From Mesorhizobium escarrei (GTDB lineage: Bacteria > Pseudomonadota > Alphaproteobacteria > Rhizobiales > Rhizobiaceae), in NCBI RefSeq assembly GCF_935825525.1, contig NZ_CAKXZT010000112.1, positions 30,775 through 94,774 of the forward strand: a stretch of 64,000 bases of DNA. The letters are read 5' to 3'. The notes under the pieces were generated by a model. It made no database searches and was not told where the DNA came from. It saw only the letters and a program-made list of their open reading frames with translations. Position numbers and translations under genes: made by a program. Positions 34,851 through 43,376 of this stretch are shown here, piece by piece. Position 1 is the first letter of the stretch. Every line of letters starts with the position of its first letter.

Positions 34851-36182
34851 TCACGCCGCCATCCTGCCGATCGAGTGATATTCGATGCCGTAGCGAGTGA
34901 TGACCTTGGGATCGTAGAGGTTTCGGCCGTCGAAGATGATCGGCGTGGACAGCGCATCCTTGATCGCGTCGAACGAAGGTGCCTGGAAGTTCTTCCACTC
35001 GGTGGCGATCATGAGCGCATCGGCGCCACGCATCGCTGCCTCCTTGGTCCCGCACAAGAGCAGATCCTCGCGCAGTCCGTAGATGGCCTGGCACTCCTGC
35101 ATCGCCTCGGGGTCGTAAGCCTGCACCTTGGCACCGGCCTTCCAGAGCGCTTCCATCAAGACCCGAGCCGGCGCCTCGCGCATGTCGTCGGTATTGGGCT
35201 TGAAAGCCAGGCCCCACAGCGCAAAAGTCTTGCCCTTCAGATTGCCCTTGAAATAGCGGTTCACCTTATCAAACAGGACCGACTTCTGCTCGTTGTTGCG
35301 TTCTTCGACGGCGCGCAGCAGCTTGGCATCGAATTTGACGCCTTCGGCGGTTTTGATCAGGGCTCGCACATCCTTGGGGAAGCACGAGCCGCCATAACCG
35401 AGGCCCGGATAGATGAAATGGTAGCCGATGCGCGGATCGCTGCCGATGCCCTTGCGGACCTCCTCGATGTCGGCGCCGAGTTCCTCGGCCAGATTGGCCA
35501 TTTCGTTCATGAAGCTGATCTTGGTCGCCAGCATGCAATTGGCCGCGTATTTGGTGAACTCGGCGCTGCGCACATCCATCACGATCATCTTCTCGTGGTT
35601 GCGGTTGAATGGAGCGTAAAGCTCACGCATCACCGCCTCGGTGTCTTCGCTGCCGGTGCCGACGATAATGCGGTCGGGCTTCATGCAGTCGGCCACCGCG
35701 GAGCCTTCCTTGAGGAATTCCGGATTGGAGGCGACGTCGAAAGTCAGATCCTCGCGGCCCCGCGCCTTCAGCGTCGCGGCGATCTTGGCCTTTATCTTTT
35801 CGCAGGTGCCGACCGGCACGGTCGACTTGCCGACGACGATCTTGGGCGCGGCCATCTCCCGGCCGATGGCCTCGGCAACGGCCAGCACATATTTGAGGTC
35901 GGCCGAACCATCCTCGCCCGGAGGCGTGCCGACAGCGATCATCTGGATCTGGCCATGCTTGACGGCGGCCGCGGCGTCGGTGGTGAACTTGATGCGGCCG
36001 GCCGCATGGTTCTCCTTGACGAGGTTTTCGAGCCCGGGCTCGAAAATCGGGATGAGGCCCTGATTGAGCCGCTCCACCTTTTTAACGTCGATGTCGACGC
36101 ATACGACCTGATGGCCGACTTCGGCAAGCACCGCCGCCTGCACCAGACCGACATAGCCAATCCCAAAGACCGTCAAATTCAT
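34851..36182 (-). CDS. ugd: UDP-glucose 6-dehydrogenase
   Basis: The enzyme oxidises UDP-glucose to UDP-glucuronate with two NAD+. The 443-residue protein has the N-terminal NAD motif [27 protein letters not shown] (118-126), NPEFLKEG (153-160) and catalytic C267 in YGGSCFPKD. It is full length for RkpK/Ugd. It supplies glucuronic acid for acidic polysaccharide; classical succinoglycan does not contain it, so the polymer made here may differ, or the gene may serve capsule or lipopolysaccharide. Confidence 0.95.
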   Translation of the reverse strand: MNLTVFGIGYVGLVQAAVLAEVGHQVVCVDIDVKKVERLNQGLIPIFEPGLENLVKENHAAGRIKFTTDAAAAVKHGQIQMIAVGTPPGEDGSADLKYVLAVAEAIGREMAAPKIVVGKSTVPVGTCEKIKAKIAATLKARGREDLTFDVASNPEFLKEGSAVADCMKPDRIIVGTGSEDTEAVMRELYAPFNRNHEKMIVMDVRSAEFTKYAANCMLATKISFMNEMANLAEELGADIEEVRKGIGSDPRIGYHFIYPGLGYGGSCFPKDVRALIKTAEGVKFDAKLLRAVEERNNEQKSVLFDKVNRYFKGNLKGKTFALWGLAFKPNTDDMREAPARVLMEALWKAGAKVQAYDPEAMQECQAIYGLREDLLLCGTKEAAMRGADALMIATEWKNFQAPSFDAIKDALSTPIIFDGRNLYDPKVITRYGIEYHSIGRMAA

Positions 36183-36243
36183 GTGATTTCATTCCTGTTG
36201 AAGACTTCGGAGCGCTTTCGGTCCGGCCGGTTCAGATTAGTCG

Positions 36244-37113
36244 TTACTTTATGCTGCATGCCAGCGATTCCGGAAACTGGCATGGCTGGCCGAGCGCCGT
36301 GAATGCGACGCGATCCACTTGCAGGGCAAGCTTGCGACCCGGATCCGAAAACGGCCCCAGCCATTCGTTCATCGTGTCGCTGCCCCAGAGGCTAAAGAAT
36401 ATCTTTTGCGCATGGGTGGGCAGCTTTGCCGGATCGGTGATCGTGTTCACCAGCTCGCCATTGACGTACCAGCGCAGCCGGTCCTTTTCCCAGACGAAGG
36501 CGTAATCGTTAAAAGCCTTGTCGGTGCCGCCAGCTACATCCACCACTTTCTCGTTATTGCCCTTGCCGGCGATGTAGGCATTGATCTGCACTTTGGAGGT
36601 GTCCTTGGTCAGCACCTCGAAGTCGATTTCATCCCACGGCTGCTTATCGGTGGGGCCGATATAGGTGAAGAAGGAGGCGTTGATGCCAGAGCCCGAATCG
36701 GTTTTCATCCGCGCCTCGTAGGTGCCATAGCCGAAGCGCTGCTTGGATTGGATCTCGCCGCAGGCAAAGTCGCGAGCCTTCACCTTCTGCTTTTCGAAAC
36801 CGAGCGTCAGCATGCCATTGGAAAGCTTGACCTGTCTTTTGGACCAGATGCAGTTCTGATACTTGCCGTTCGCCCAGCCGTCGGCAATGTACCAACGCGC
36901 TCGGTCGAAGCTGGTGAAATCATCGACGAACGACGGCGCAGTCGGGATGTCCTGCGAACGGGAAGGGGTCGGGCCCGCAACCAGGCTGCCGAGTGCGACC
37001 AGCAGAAACGCGCCGCCCGAACATAGCTGCCTCAGTTTCCCTTGCCTCATCAAGTGCGTGAACGGCCGGTCGCCGGTTTCTGGGGTGGACGTGCTTATCG
37101 AATCCGCGTTCAT
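36244..37113 (-). CDS. Glycoside hydrolase family 16 endo-beta-glucanase (ExoK-like)
   Basis: This 289-residue secreted beta-glycanase has the GH16 catalytic motif E-x-D-x-E in WDEIDFEVL and aromatic subsite residues WYIADGWANGKYQNCIW and FGYGTYEARMK. ExoK-type enzymes cut nascent succinoglycan to lower its molecular weight. The start at ATG 37113 follows AAGGTGAG; 75 further in-frame residues up to 37338 are rejected because they are not family-like. The N-terminus has a cytoplasmic stretch followed by a signal/anchor segment (LCSGGAFLLVALGSLVAG). It lies between ugd and the coiled-coil protein gene rather than next to exoL, where exoK is in S. meliloti. Confidence 0.87.
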   Translation of the reverse strand: MNADSISTSTPETGDRPFTHLMRQGKLRQLCSGGAFLLVALGSLVAGPTPSRSQDIPTAPSFVDDFTSFDRARWYIADGWANGKYQNCIWSKRQVKLSNGMLTLGFEKQKVKARDFACGEIQSKQRFGYGTYEARMKTDSGSGINASFFTYIGPTDKQPWDEIDFEVLTKDTSKVQINAYIAGKGNNEKVVDVAGGTDKAFNDYAFVWEKDRLRWYVNGELVNTITDPAKLPTHAQKIFFSLWGSDTMNEWLGPFSDPGRKLALQVDRVAFTALGQPCQFPESLACSIK

Positions 37114-37258
37114 ACCAAACTCACCTTGTGCTGTGCGCCCCCCCAACCCAAAGTCGATGTTCAAAACCATGACGAAACGAGCTGATCTTGACCTTCTGCC
37201 GGTAGCTTCCCCGGTTGCCTGCTTCTTGCCCAGTGGCGCCACCCAGGATCTTGAAATT

Positions 37259-37657
37259 TCACCCCGTGCCGGCGGCCGGGTTGGCGAAATCGGCGTTGGT
37301 GGTCGAGCTACGCTGGGCGCTTTCGTCGAAGATAGCATCCAGCGAATGACGGAGACCCTTCATCAATTCGTACTGGCGGGCGAGCGCCGCGATGCGCCGC
37401 TCGTAATTCAGGATCGACTTCGTCAGTTCGCTGACCTCGGAGGATCTGCTGGAGGAGGCCGCGCCATTTTCCATCGCCTCGACCAGGAAGGCAGCGTTGG
37501 TGGCCTTTGTCCGGTAGCGATTCTCAAGCCCGTTCTTCTCCGCCTCGATCTCGGCTGCGATCTGGTCAAGCAGCTTTGCCAGGCGGTCAAGGCGCGAGAC
37601 ATCGGTCTGTCTGTCTCGAGCCGGATCCCTTGATCTGAAGCCAAATATCGAGGCCAT
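37259..37657 (-). CDS. Hypothetical coiled-coil protein
   Basis: This 132-residue soluble protein has no signal peptide or membrane segment. Residues about 22-105 form a long amphipathic heptad-like helix (LDRLAKLLDQIAAEIEAEKN then LTKSILNYERRIAALARQYE), so it probably dimerises. The C-terminus is disordered. No family is recognised. It lies within the exo locus, and the sequence TGCTGCACCGCAACA (37787-37801), one base from the exo promoter motif, is 130 bp upstream, suggesting co-regulation with exo genes. Confidence 0.6.
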   Translation of the reverse strand: MASIFGFRSRDPARDRQTDVSRLDRLAKLLDQIAAEIEAEKNGLENRYRTKATNAAFLVEAMENGAASSSRSSEVSELTKSILNYERRIAALARQYELMKGLRHSLDAIFDESAQRSSTTNADFANPAAGTG

Positions 37658-37786
37658 GCGCTCAGTTTCCTGTCATAGCCGGCCTAAGCTATCCCTGTGC
37701 CCGGCCGGCCAAAAAAATTCTTGTCGCATCGTCCAGCTCCTCTGACAGGCGGACATTTTCGGCCGATTCAAACAGCCAGTCAAAAT

Positions 37787-37801
37787 TGCTGCACCGCAAC
37801 A
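37787..37801. promoter_or_regulatory. exo-type motif TGCTGCACCGCAACA
   Basis: This 15-mer differs by one base from the motif at 28833-28847 (TGCTGCATCGCAACA). It lies 130 bp upstream of the coiled-coil gene in the 265-bp gap before exoU's 3' end. Confidence 0.45.
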
Positions 37802-37922
37802 TACATGCCATCCCCAAAGCGAGTAGGCAACCACCTAGGGCGGCGAATCGGAAATTCGCATCGCTTTGAGGCAGGGTAAGGACCTGTTGACATGATCGGC
37901 ATGGCGCGGGTTGCGGACCAGC

Positions 37923-38936
37923 TCAACTCTCGCCGGCCGGGCTGGTTGCGGCCATGAGAAAGCGCCGCGGCGGCACAGGCTGTTTCGAGCCAAAGCCGGC
38001 GCGGCGAAACAGCGCATCCAGCTTGTCGGCGGTCACGCCGCGAACGATGGGGATGAGATTGGATTGGCTGGCCAGGGCGTAGGCCGCAGCCGCCGTCAGC
38101 CCTTTGTCGTTCTTCACGTCAAGGAATTTTCGCAACCGATATTTGTCACGCACCTGCCGTTCGTGCCTTCTGAGCACGGCTTTGGAGCCTTCCGGCAAAC
38201 TGTCGATCGCCAGCAGCGCCAGATCCGCGTCGGCCAGACGCTTGAGATCCTGCGTCTTGTGCTGCCCGCTCAGCGAATCCGCGCGAACAATCGCGCCGTA
38301 GCCGCAGGACCTGATGACCTTGAAGCGCGCCCCGCAAGCGACCGCGCGCGCGTAGAGTTCATAGTCTTCGCCCAGCCGCAGGTTTTCGTCATAGCGCAGC
38401 CCATGCCGGTCAAGAAAAGCGCGGCTGATCACCGGTTTGAGGAAACCCAGCTCACCTCTCCGCACACGACGACTGGAGATGTTGCCTTCGATGAAGCGCT
38501 CGAAATCGAGAAATTCCGGATCGGCCGAAAACCGCGGAGCGGTGATTTTCGAAACGTCGGTCGCCGCATCGTCCCTGATCATCATGATGTTGTCGGCAGC
38601 GAAATCCCAATCGGCGCTGGCGAACAACTCGCGAAATCTGCCCTCGAGAAAAAAATCGTCGGCGTCCAGAATGCTGATGAACGGCGATTTGGAACTGGCG
38701 ATCGCGGCATTGCGGGCGAAGGAAGGACCGCCGTTGACGTCGAGCCGGATGACGGAAAGCCTGCCGCTGCCATCGTCGGCCGCCCGAGCGACTTTCGCGG
38801 TATGGTCAGTGGAGGCATCATCGACGACGACGACTTCGGCCACCGCCGGCTCGCGCAAGGCCGATGCGACGGCAACCGGAATTGTCCGCGCCGCATTGCG
38901 GGCGGCGATGATCACGCAGACTTCCGGCTCTGTCAT
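37923..38936 (-). CDS. exoU: Glycosyltransferase family 2 ExoU
   Basis: This 337-residue GT2 enzyme has VCVIIAARNAARTI, VVVVDDASTDHT, the DxD site ILDADDFFLEGRF and RLGEDYELYARA, followed by GYGAIVRADSLSGQHKT, a stretch I associate with ExoU rather than ExoO. ExoU adds a late side-chain glucose in S. meliloti succinoglycan. ATG 38936 follows GAGAGGCG. The order exoU-exoX-exoY-exoF matches that of S. meliloti, supporting the name; an ExoO paralogue is the alternative. Confidence 0.75.
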   Translation of the reverse strand: MTEPEVCVIIAARNAARTIPVAVASALREPAVAEVVVVDDASTDHTAKVARAADDGSGRLSVIRLDVNGGPSFARNAAIASSKSPFISILDADDFFLEGRFRELFASADWDFAADNIMMIRDDAATDVSKITAPRFSADPEFLDFERFIEGNISSRRVRRGELGFLKPVISRAFLDRHGLRYDENLRLGEDYELYARAVACGARFKVIRSCGYGAIVRADSLSGQHKTQDLKRLADADLALLAIDSLPEGSKAVLRRHERQVRDKYRLRKFLDVKNDKGLTAAAAYALASQSNLIPIVRGVTADKLDALFRRAGFGSKQPVPPRRFLMAATSPAGES

Positions 38937-39356
38937 CAATTCGCCTCTCGACTGCACAGGTAGCTCCGAATTTCCTGCCCCCCTTTGATGTCCAACGCAG
39001 CTCTCGTTCTCACTGACTGTTCGGCTGTACGAAAAACATCAGCCGGCGCTTATGCTGCAATGCGAAGCAAAGCATCGTTAAAATCATTCGCTCCGTCCAG
39101 TCTTTCCTTTCGGTGTCGCAAATCGATGGGCGGTGAAATGCCAGCGGATAGGCGGGCCGCTTCGCACACCGTCCCTGCCCATTCTGGATGGGGCGTCAGC
39201 GCACTCGAAGCTGATCACCAGGTCGATCGACAGAGTTTAGGCAGTGGTGGCCGAGTCAGAGGATCCGAGGCTGAAGGGGAAATCCGCAAGTCGGTTGCCC
39301 AGGATGCTATCGGGCGAGCAGTCCGCCGGGACCCGGCCGACGCACCTGCCGTCAGG
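38937..39356. other. Gene-free gap between exoU and exoX
   Basis: No convincing coding sequence was found here. A plus-strand open frame (38985-39548) has no recognisable protein pattern and runs antisense into exoX. A loose copy of the exo motif (TGCTGCAATGCGAAGCA, 39053-39069) about 120 bp before exoU may belong to its promoter. Confidence 0.5.
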
Positions 39357-39629
39357 TCAGTGGAGGCTTCTCCTGGCACTGAACTTCTCGCCATCGGCCG
39401 CTTCGGTCGAACTCAGCTTTCGTTCGGCATCGCGAATCTTATCAGCCGATGTCGGGGTATTCCTGGCAATCATGACGAAAACCAGCAGGAAGTAGCCCAG
39501 TTGAATGACAATGGCGCAGGCTATGGCGCGAAAAAGCGTTGTGCCTAGCGAAGCGCCGTCGAGATAAGACCAGGCGACCACGATCGCCAGCGCGAAAAGC
39601 ATGCCAACAATGAATTTTGGTAGCGACAT
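39357..39629 (-). CDS. exoX: Exopolysaccharide production repressor ExoX
   Basis: This 90-residue membrane protein begins MSLPKFIVGMLFALAIVV and has two membrane helices (about 6-24 and 30-54) and the family core TLFRAIACAIVIQLGYFLLV, followed by a polar tail. ExoX/PsiA-type proteins lower exopolysaccharide synthesis post-translationally, probably by acting on ExoY. ATG 39629 gives the family-like product; an 82-residue upstream extension to 39875 is not conserved in pattern. It is divergent from exoY as in S. meliloti, and the exo motif TGTTGCGATGCACAC lies about 230 bp upstream. Confidence 0.8.
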   Translation of the reverse strand: MSLPKFIVGMLFALAIVVAWSYLDGASLGTTLFRAIACAIVIQLGYFLLVFVMIARNTPTSADKIRDAERKLSSTEAADGEKFSARRSLH

Positions 39630-40232
39630 ACCCGATAGCCCGTCAACCTGCTCGGGCAAAATCGATGATTGACCCACCCCGAGCCTCCCTTCGCCATGCG
39701 AGCTCGTTGAGGCCACTCGCTTTTTTTGGCCGGTTGCTTCCGGCCTTCCTACGCTGTCCATACTCTGACAGAAACAATTTGCAACTCTATTAAGGTGTGC
39801 AATAGCGGGCAAGGCCAGCCGCAAATTATTTTGTATAAGCTCGGGGCATCGACTCTGCCATGTTGCGATGCACACCCGGTATCACAACCAACCACCCGGT
39901 ATCGACTCACCTCAGTAAGGATCATAACATTAATCAGTATTTTACTCTAAAAGCGCTCTATATTTTTACAAGGATACAGCAGGATAATTCTCAGCCGCCT
40001 GGCACGAGAGCGATACGCCCAAAATCAGCCTCAAAAAGGCACTAGATTTTTCAAGGTTGCCCAAACTTTGTCACGAACTCGCCACAAAAGGCCAAAATTT
40101 GCGCAGGATCGGGTTATTATTTAGTCAATTCATGACGCGATTATTTCAGGCGCTCAAGGAATTGTGTGTTGCGATGCAGCATTTTTTTGGTATCGTGCGG
40201 CAAACCATCCGTTCAACGTATGGAGTTTACGC
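39630..40232. promoter_or_regulatory. Long AT-rich exoX-exoY divergent control region
   Basis: These 600 bp are far more AT-rich than the surrounding genes (for example TCAGTATTTTACTCTAAAAG near 39934 and GGGTTATTATTTAGTCAATT near 40112), typical of regions bound by MucR/Ros-type regulators in rhizobia. It has two exo motifs: TGTTGCGATGCACAC (39861-39875) and TGTTGCGATGCAGCA (40168-40182), the second about 50 bp before exoY. No coding sequence is supported. Confidence 0.6.
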
Positions 40233-40907
40233 ATGAGGGACGTAGCCAAGCCGGCCGACGCGGATTTTCCGCAGGCCGGTATCGACTTTCCACCGATCGG
40301 CGGCCTGCTTAAACGCAGCTTCGATATCGCCGGTTCACTGATTGGCCTGGTTGCTCTCAGTCCGCTGTTTGTGATGGTCGCGCTGCTTGTCAAGTTTTCC
40401 GACGGCGGGCCGATTTTCTACGGTCACAGCCGGATCGGTCGGGGAGGACGGATTTTCCCGTGCCTCAAGTTCCGCACTATGGTTCAGAATGGCGAACAGG
40501 TGCTGGCGGCATATCTTGCCGCCAATCCGGAAGCCAACGCCGAATGGGTAGCCACCCGCAAGCTCAAGAACGATCCACGCGTCACGCGCGTCGGGGCCGT
40601 GCTGAGGAAGCTCAGCCTCGATGAACTGCCGCAGATCATCAACATCCTTCAGGGTGACATGAGCCTTGTCGGTCCTCGCCCGGTGGTGCGCGACGAGCTC
40701 GAAATCTATGGCAGTTCGGCCGTCTATTACCTGAAATCGCGCCCTGGCCTGACCGGGCTCTGGCAGGTCAGCGGCCGCAATGACGTTTCCTATGACAGCC
40801 GCGTCGCATTCGATCGCCACTATGTCGAGAACTGGTCGCTGTTCGAGGACATTCGCATCATCATCAAGACCGTGCCTGCCGTCTGGATGTCGCGGGGCTG
40901 CTATTGA
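40233..40907 (+). CDS. exoY: Undecaprenyl-phosphate galactosephosphotransferase ExoY
   Basis: ExoY starts succinoglycan assembly by moving galactose-1-phosphate from UDP-galactose to undecaprenyl phosphate at the inner membrane. This 224-residue protein has one N-terminal membrane helix ([19 protein letters not shown]) and the bacterial sugar-transferase signature: [38 protein letters not shown], and [23 protein letters not shown] 40233 is preceded by GGAG. Its promoter carries the 15-mer TGTTGCGATGCAGCA. exoF follows in the same direction. Confidence 0.93.
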   Translation: MRDVAKPADADFPQAGIDFPPIGGLLKRSFDIAGSLIGLVALSPLFVMVALLVKFSDGGPIFYGHSRIGRGGRIFPCLKFRTMVQNGEQVLAAYLAANPEANAEWVATRKLKNDPRVTRVGAVLRKLSLDELPQIINILQGDMSLVGPRPVVRDELEIYGSSAVYYLKSRPGLTGLWQVSGRNDVSYDSRVAFDRHYVENWSLFEDIRIIIKTVPAVWMSRGCY

Positions 40908-41056
40908 CCGGCCGGGAGCCGGTTTTGTGCGGAGGCGTGACTGTCCAGGCCCCAAGCATTCTGCAGCAAGCTTCATCGGGCTAAAGCGAATCGGAAAACG
41001 TACAGTTGAAAACAGACATCTTCGAAATCTCCTGGGCCGGCACGGTTGGCAATCGC

Positions 41057-42283
41057 ATGCGACGGATGCGACTTATGACCACTTGCCTCGTGCTGGCGCT
41101 CGCCGTTCCGCAACTCGCCGCGGCCGACGAGTACCGGCTTGGATCGCAGGACAGGCTGACCATCCGCGTGGCCGAATGGCAGACCGTTGAAGGCACGTTC
41201 CGCGACTGGACGGCCGTCAACGGAGAATACACGGTCGGCCCGTCCGGAACATTGTCCGTACCGTTCGTCGGCGAAATGCCGGCCTCCGGCAAGACCACAT
41301 CCGAGATCGCGGCAGCGATCGGCCAGGCGCTCCAGCGCAAGCTCGCTCTGACGGACCGGCCGGAAGCCTCCGTCGAAATGGCGCAGTACAGGCCTTTCTA
41401 CATTTCCGGGGAGGTCGAGACGCCCGGCCAGTATCCTTACGTGCCCGGCCTGACCGTCCTTAGGGCTATGAGCATCGCCGGTGGCGTCCGGCGGGCCCCC
41501 GAAGGACAGCGGTACGACCGCGACATGATCAACGCCAAGGGCGAGTTTGACGTTCTCCAGGACCAACGGGTCCGACTGATCGTTCGGCGCGCGCGCATCG
41601 AAGCACAGATCGCCGACAAGCCGACATTCGACGTGCCGAAAGAGCTGACCGAGGATCCGAAGCTGGCAAGCATCGTTGCCGACGAGATGGCGATCCTGAC
41701 GGCCGATCAAAAGAATCTCAAACTGCGCCTTCAGGCGCTCGACGATTTGAAGAAGCTGCTGCAGAGCGAGATCGAATCGCTGCAGAAAAAGATTGTCAAC
41801 CAGCAGCGGCAGGTCGACCTGGCAAAGGAACAGCTCAGCGGCATCGGTTCGCTTGCGCAAAAAGGCCTTGTCGTCAACACTCGGGTTCTGAATTCGCAGC
41901 AAACGATCGCCGACCTGGAAGGACAGATCCTGGATTACGAAACGGCCATCCTCACCGCCCGGCAGTCGATCAGCAAGGCCAACCAGGACGCCATCGACCT
42001 GGAGAACACCCAGAGTGCGGATCTCGCCACCGGCCGGCAACAGGCAGAAGCCGATCTCAGCGAAACAATGCTCAAGATGAACATGCACACCGGCCTGATG
42101 GCCGAAGCCATGTCGGGAAACCCGGCGCTACAACGCTATCGGGACGGCGAAGAGCCAGCGATGTCGTTTGGCCTGGTTCGGGTTGTCGACGGCAAGACGA
42201 GCGAAATCGCTGCCAGCGAAGATACGCCCGTGCTGCCCGGGGACGTGATCAAGGTGAAGCTGGTGCCAATGGCAAGCCAGTAG
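41057..42283 (+). CDS. exoF: Polysaccharide export outer-membrane/periplasmic protein ExoF
   Basis: This 408-residue exported protein has a signal peptide (MRRMRLMTTCLVLALAVPQLAA), then the polysaccharide-export domain (DEYRLGSQDRLTIRV, YISGEVETPGQYPYVPGLTV), a long coiled-coil centre (about residues 205-345) and a C-terminal SLBB-like end (EDTPVLPGDVIKVKLVP). ExoF partners ExoP in exporting the polymer. The frame is open back to TTG 41006, which would add 17 residues; ATG 41057 gives the best signal peptide. Confidence 0.9.
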   Translation: MRRMRLMTTCLVLALAVPQLAAADEYRLGSQDRLTIRVAEWQTVEGTFRDWTAVNGEYTVGPSGTLSVPFVGEMPASGKTTSEIAAAIGQALQRKLALTDRPEASVEMAQYRPFYISGEVETPGQYPYVPGLTVLRAMSIAGGVRRAPEGQRYDRDMINAKGEFDVLQDQRVRLIVRRARIEAQIADKPTFDVPKELTEDPKLASIVADEMAILTADQKNLKLRLQALDDLKKLLQSEIESLQKKIVNQQRQVDLAKEQLSGIGSLAQKGLVVNTRVLNSQQTIADLEGQILDYETAILTARQSISKANQDAIDLENTQSADLATGRQQAEADLSETMLKMNMHTGLMAEAMSGNPALQRYRDGEEPAMSFGLVRVVDGKTSEIAASEDTPVLPGDVIKVKLVPMASQ

Positions 42284-42484
42284 GCATGGAGCGATCGGCC
42301 GATCCGACCGCGCCATACAGATTCGATCTGCAAGGAGTTCGACCCGGACGAGTTCGACCTTGAACTCGTCGACACTGTGCTCGCTGCCCGACAAGCCAGC
42401 CTACCGCCAAGTCGGGACGTGAGTAATTACAGCGCAGGAGATGTTGTGCTTTAGTTGCGACTTAAATCCGTGGAGGACTTCGTA

Positions 42485-43243
42485 ATGCACAGTGAAAGGG
42501 ACGAAATCGTCAGTCGAGAAAGAGAATTTCACAATCTCAGATTTAGTCAGGAGGAGGATCCAAGAGGAAGCCTGGACAAGTGGTATCGAACAATTCGCCA
42601 CGGCGCTGAACGTCAAGACGAGCAGATAAAACGGCTTTCGAAAAACGCAGACGTGCTCGAGTACGGTTGCTCCGATGGCGGGTGGTCCCTGCACTCCCTG
42701 CACCTGCCCGATCTTTGCCGATCTCTGACGGGGATCGATATTTCGGATGTAGCAGTAAACAAGGCGAACGAACGGGCGAGCGCGCTTGGAAGCACGAACG
42801 CTACATTCCTGGCGATGAATGCGGAAGCCATGTCGTTCGAGGACAACAAGTTCGACCTGGTGTATGGACGCGGGATCATCCATCACCTGGATCTGGACCG
42901 GTGTTTTTCCGATGTGGTCCGTGTCCTGAGGCCGAACGGCGTGGCGTCCTTCTACGAGCCGATGGGACACAATCCTCTCCTGAATGCCTTCAGAAAGCGG
43001 ACACCCCTCATCCGCACCGCTGATGAACATCCCTTGCTAATTTCGGACTTCGCTTTGGCCCGCCGCTACTTCAGCAACGTCCAGGTGGACTATTTCGGCC
43101 TGTGCTCCGTAGGAAGCGCGCTGATGCCGCGAACCCTCTCGGAGACCGTCTACACAGTTGGCAAAGCTGTCGATTCAGTAGTTTTGACGCTTCCCTTTGT
43201 GAAGCGGTTCGCATGGTATGCGCTCCTGACCCTTAGGGCCTGA
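42485..43243 (+). CDS. Class I SAM-dependent methyltransferase
   Basis: This 252-residue Rossmann methyltransferase has motif I VLEYGCSDGGWSLHSL (about 58-73), the acidic loop LTGIDISD, motif post-I NAEAMSFEDNKFDLVYGRG and motif III VVRVLRPNGVASFYEPMG. The C-terminal third (TVYTVGKAVDSVVLTLPFVK) is hydrophobic and may touch the membrane. ATG 42485 follows GGAGG. The substrate is unknown; its place between exoF and exoQ suggests a sugar, lipid carrier or polymer. Its sequence is slightly less GC-rich than its neighbours, hinting at separate acquisition. Confidence 0.85.
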   Translation: MHSERDEIVSREREFHNLRFSQEEDPRGSLDKWYRTIRHGAERQDEQIKRLSKNADVLEYGCSDGGWSLHSLHLPDLCRSLTGIDISDVAVNKANERASALGSTNATFLAMNAEAMSFEDNKFDLVYGRGIIHHLDLDRCFSDVVRVLRPNGVASFYEPMGHNPLLNAFRKRTPLIRTADEHPLLISDFALARRYFSNVQVDYFGLCSVGSALMPRTLSETVYTVGKAVDSVVLTLPFVKRFAWYALLTLRA

Positions 43244-43248
43244 TCAAT

Positions 43249-43288
43249 AGGCAGCAAACCCAACTCGGGCGAGGCTCGCCTGCTGCCT
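43249..43288. terminator. Hairpin between convergent methyltransferase and exoQ
   Basis: AGGCAGCA (43249-43256) pairs with TGCTGCCT (43281-43288), enclosing a further GGCG/CGCC pair. It sits 6 bp after the methyltransferase stop. There is no long T-run. Confidence 0.5.
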
Positions 43289-43376
43289 GTGAGATGAGAT
43301 GATTGCTTGGGCTTAGCGCTATCAGGCGGCGTTTTTGTGCGCGCCACCAAATCAGGGTAATATTTTAGCCCTTTGC

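Noticed and set aside
37114..37338. 75-residue N-terminal extension of the GH16 enzyme
   Set aside because: It overlaps the end of the coiled-coil gene, is Pro/Arg-rich without family pattern, and ATG 37113 has a good ribosome-binding site.
38985..39548. Plus-strand 187-codon open frame between exoU and exoX
   Set aside because: Low-complexity composition, no recognisable domain, and its 3' part is antisense to exoX.
42284..42472. Open frame continuing about 55 codons after the exoF stop, with a repeated GAGTTCGACC word (42335-42344, 42350-42359)
   Set aside because: ExoF already ends at its normal length after the export domain, so readthrough is not needed; the short repeat is probably chance or a relic.
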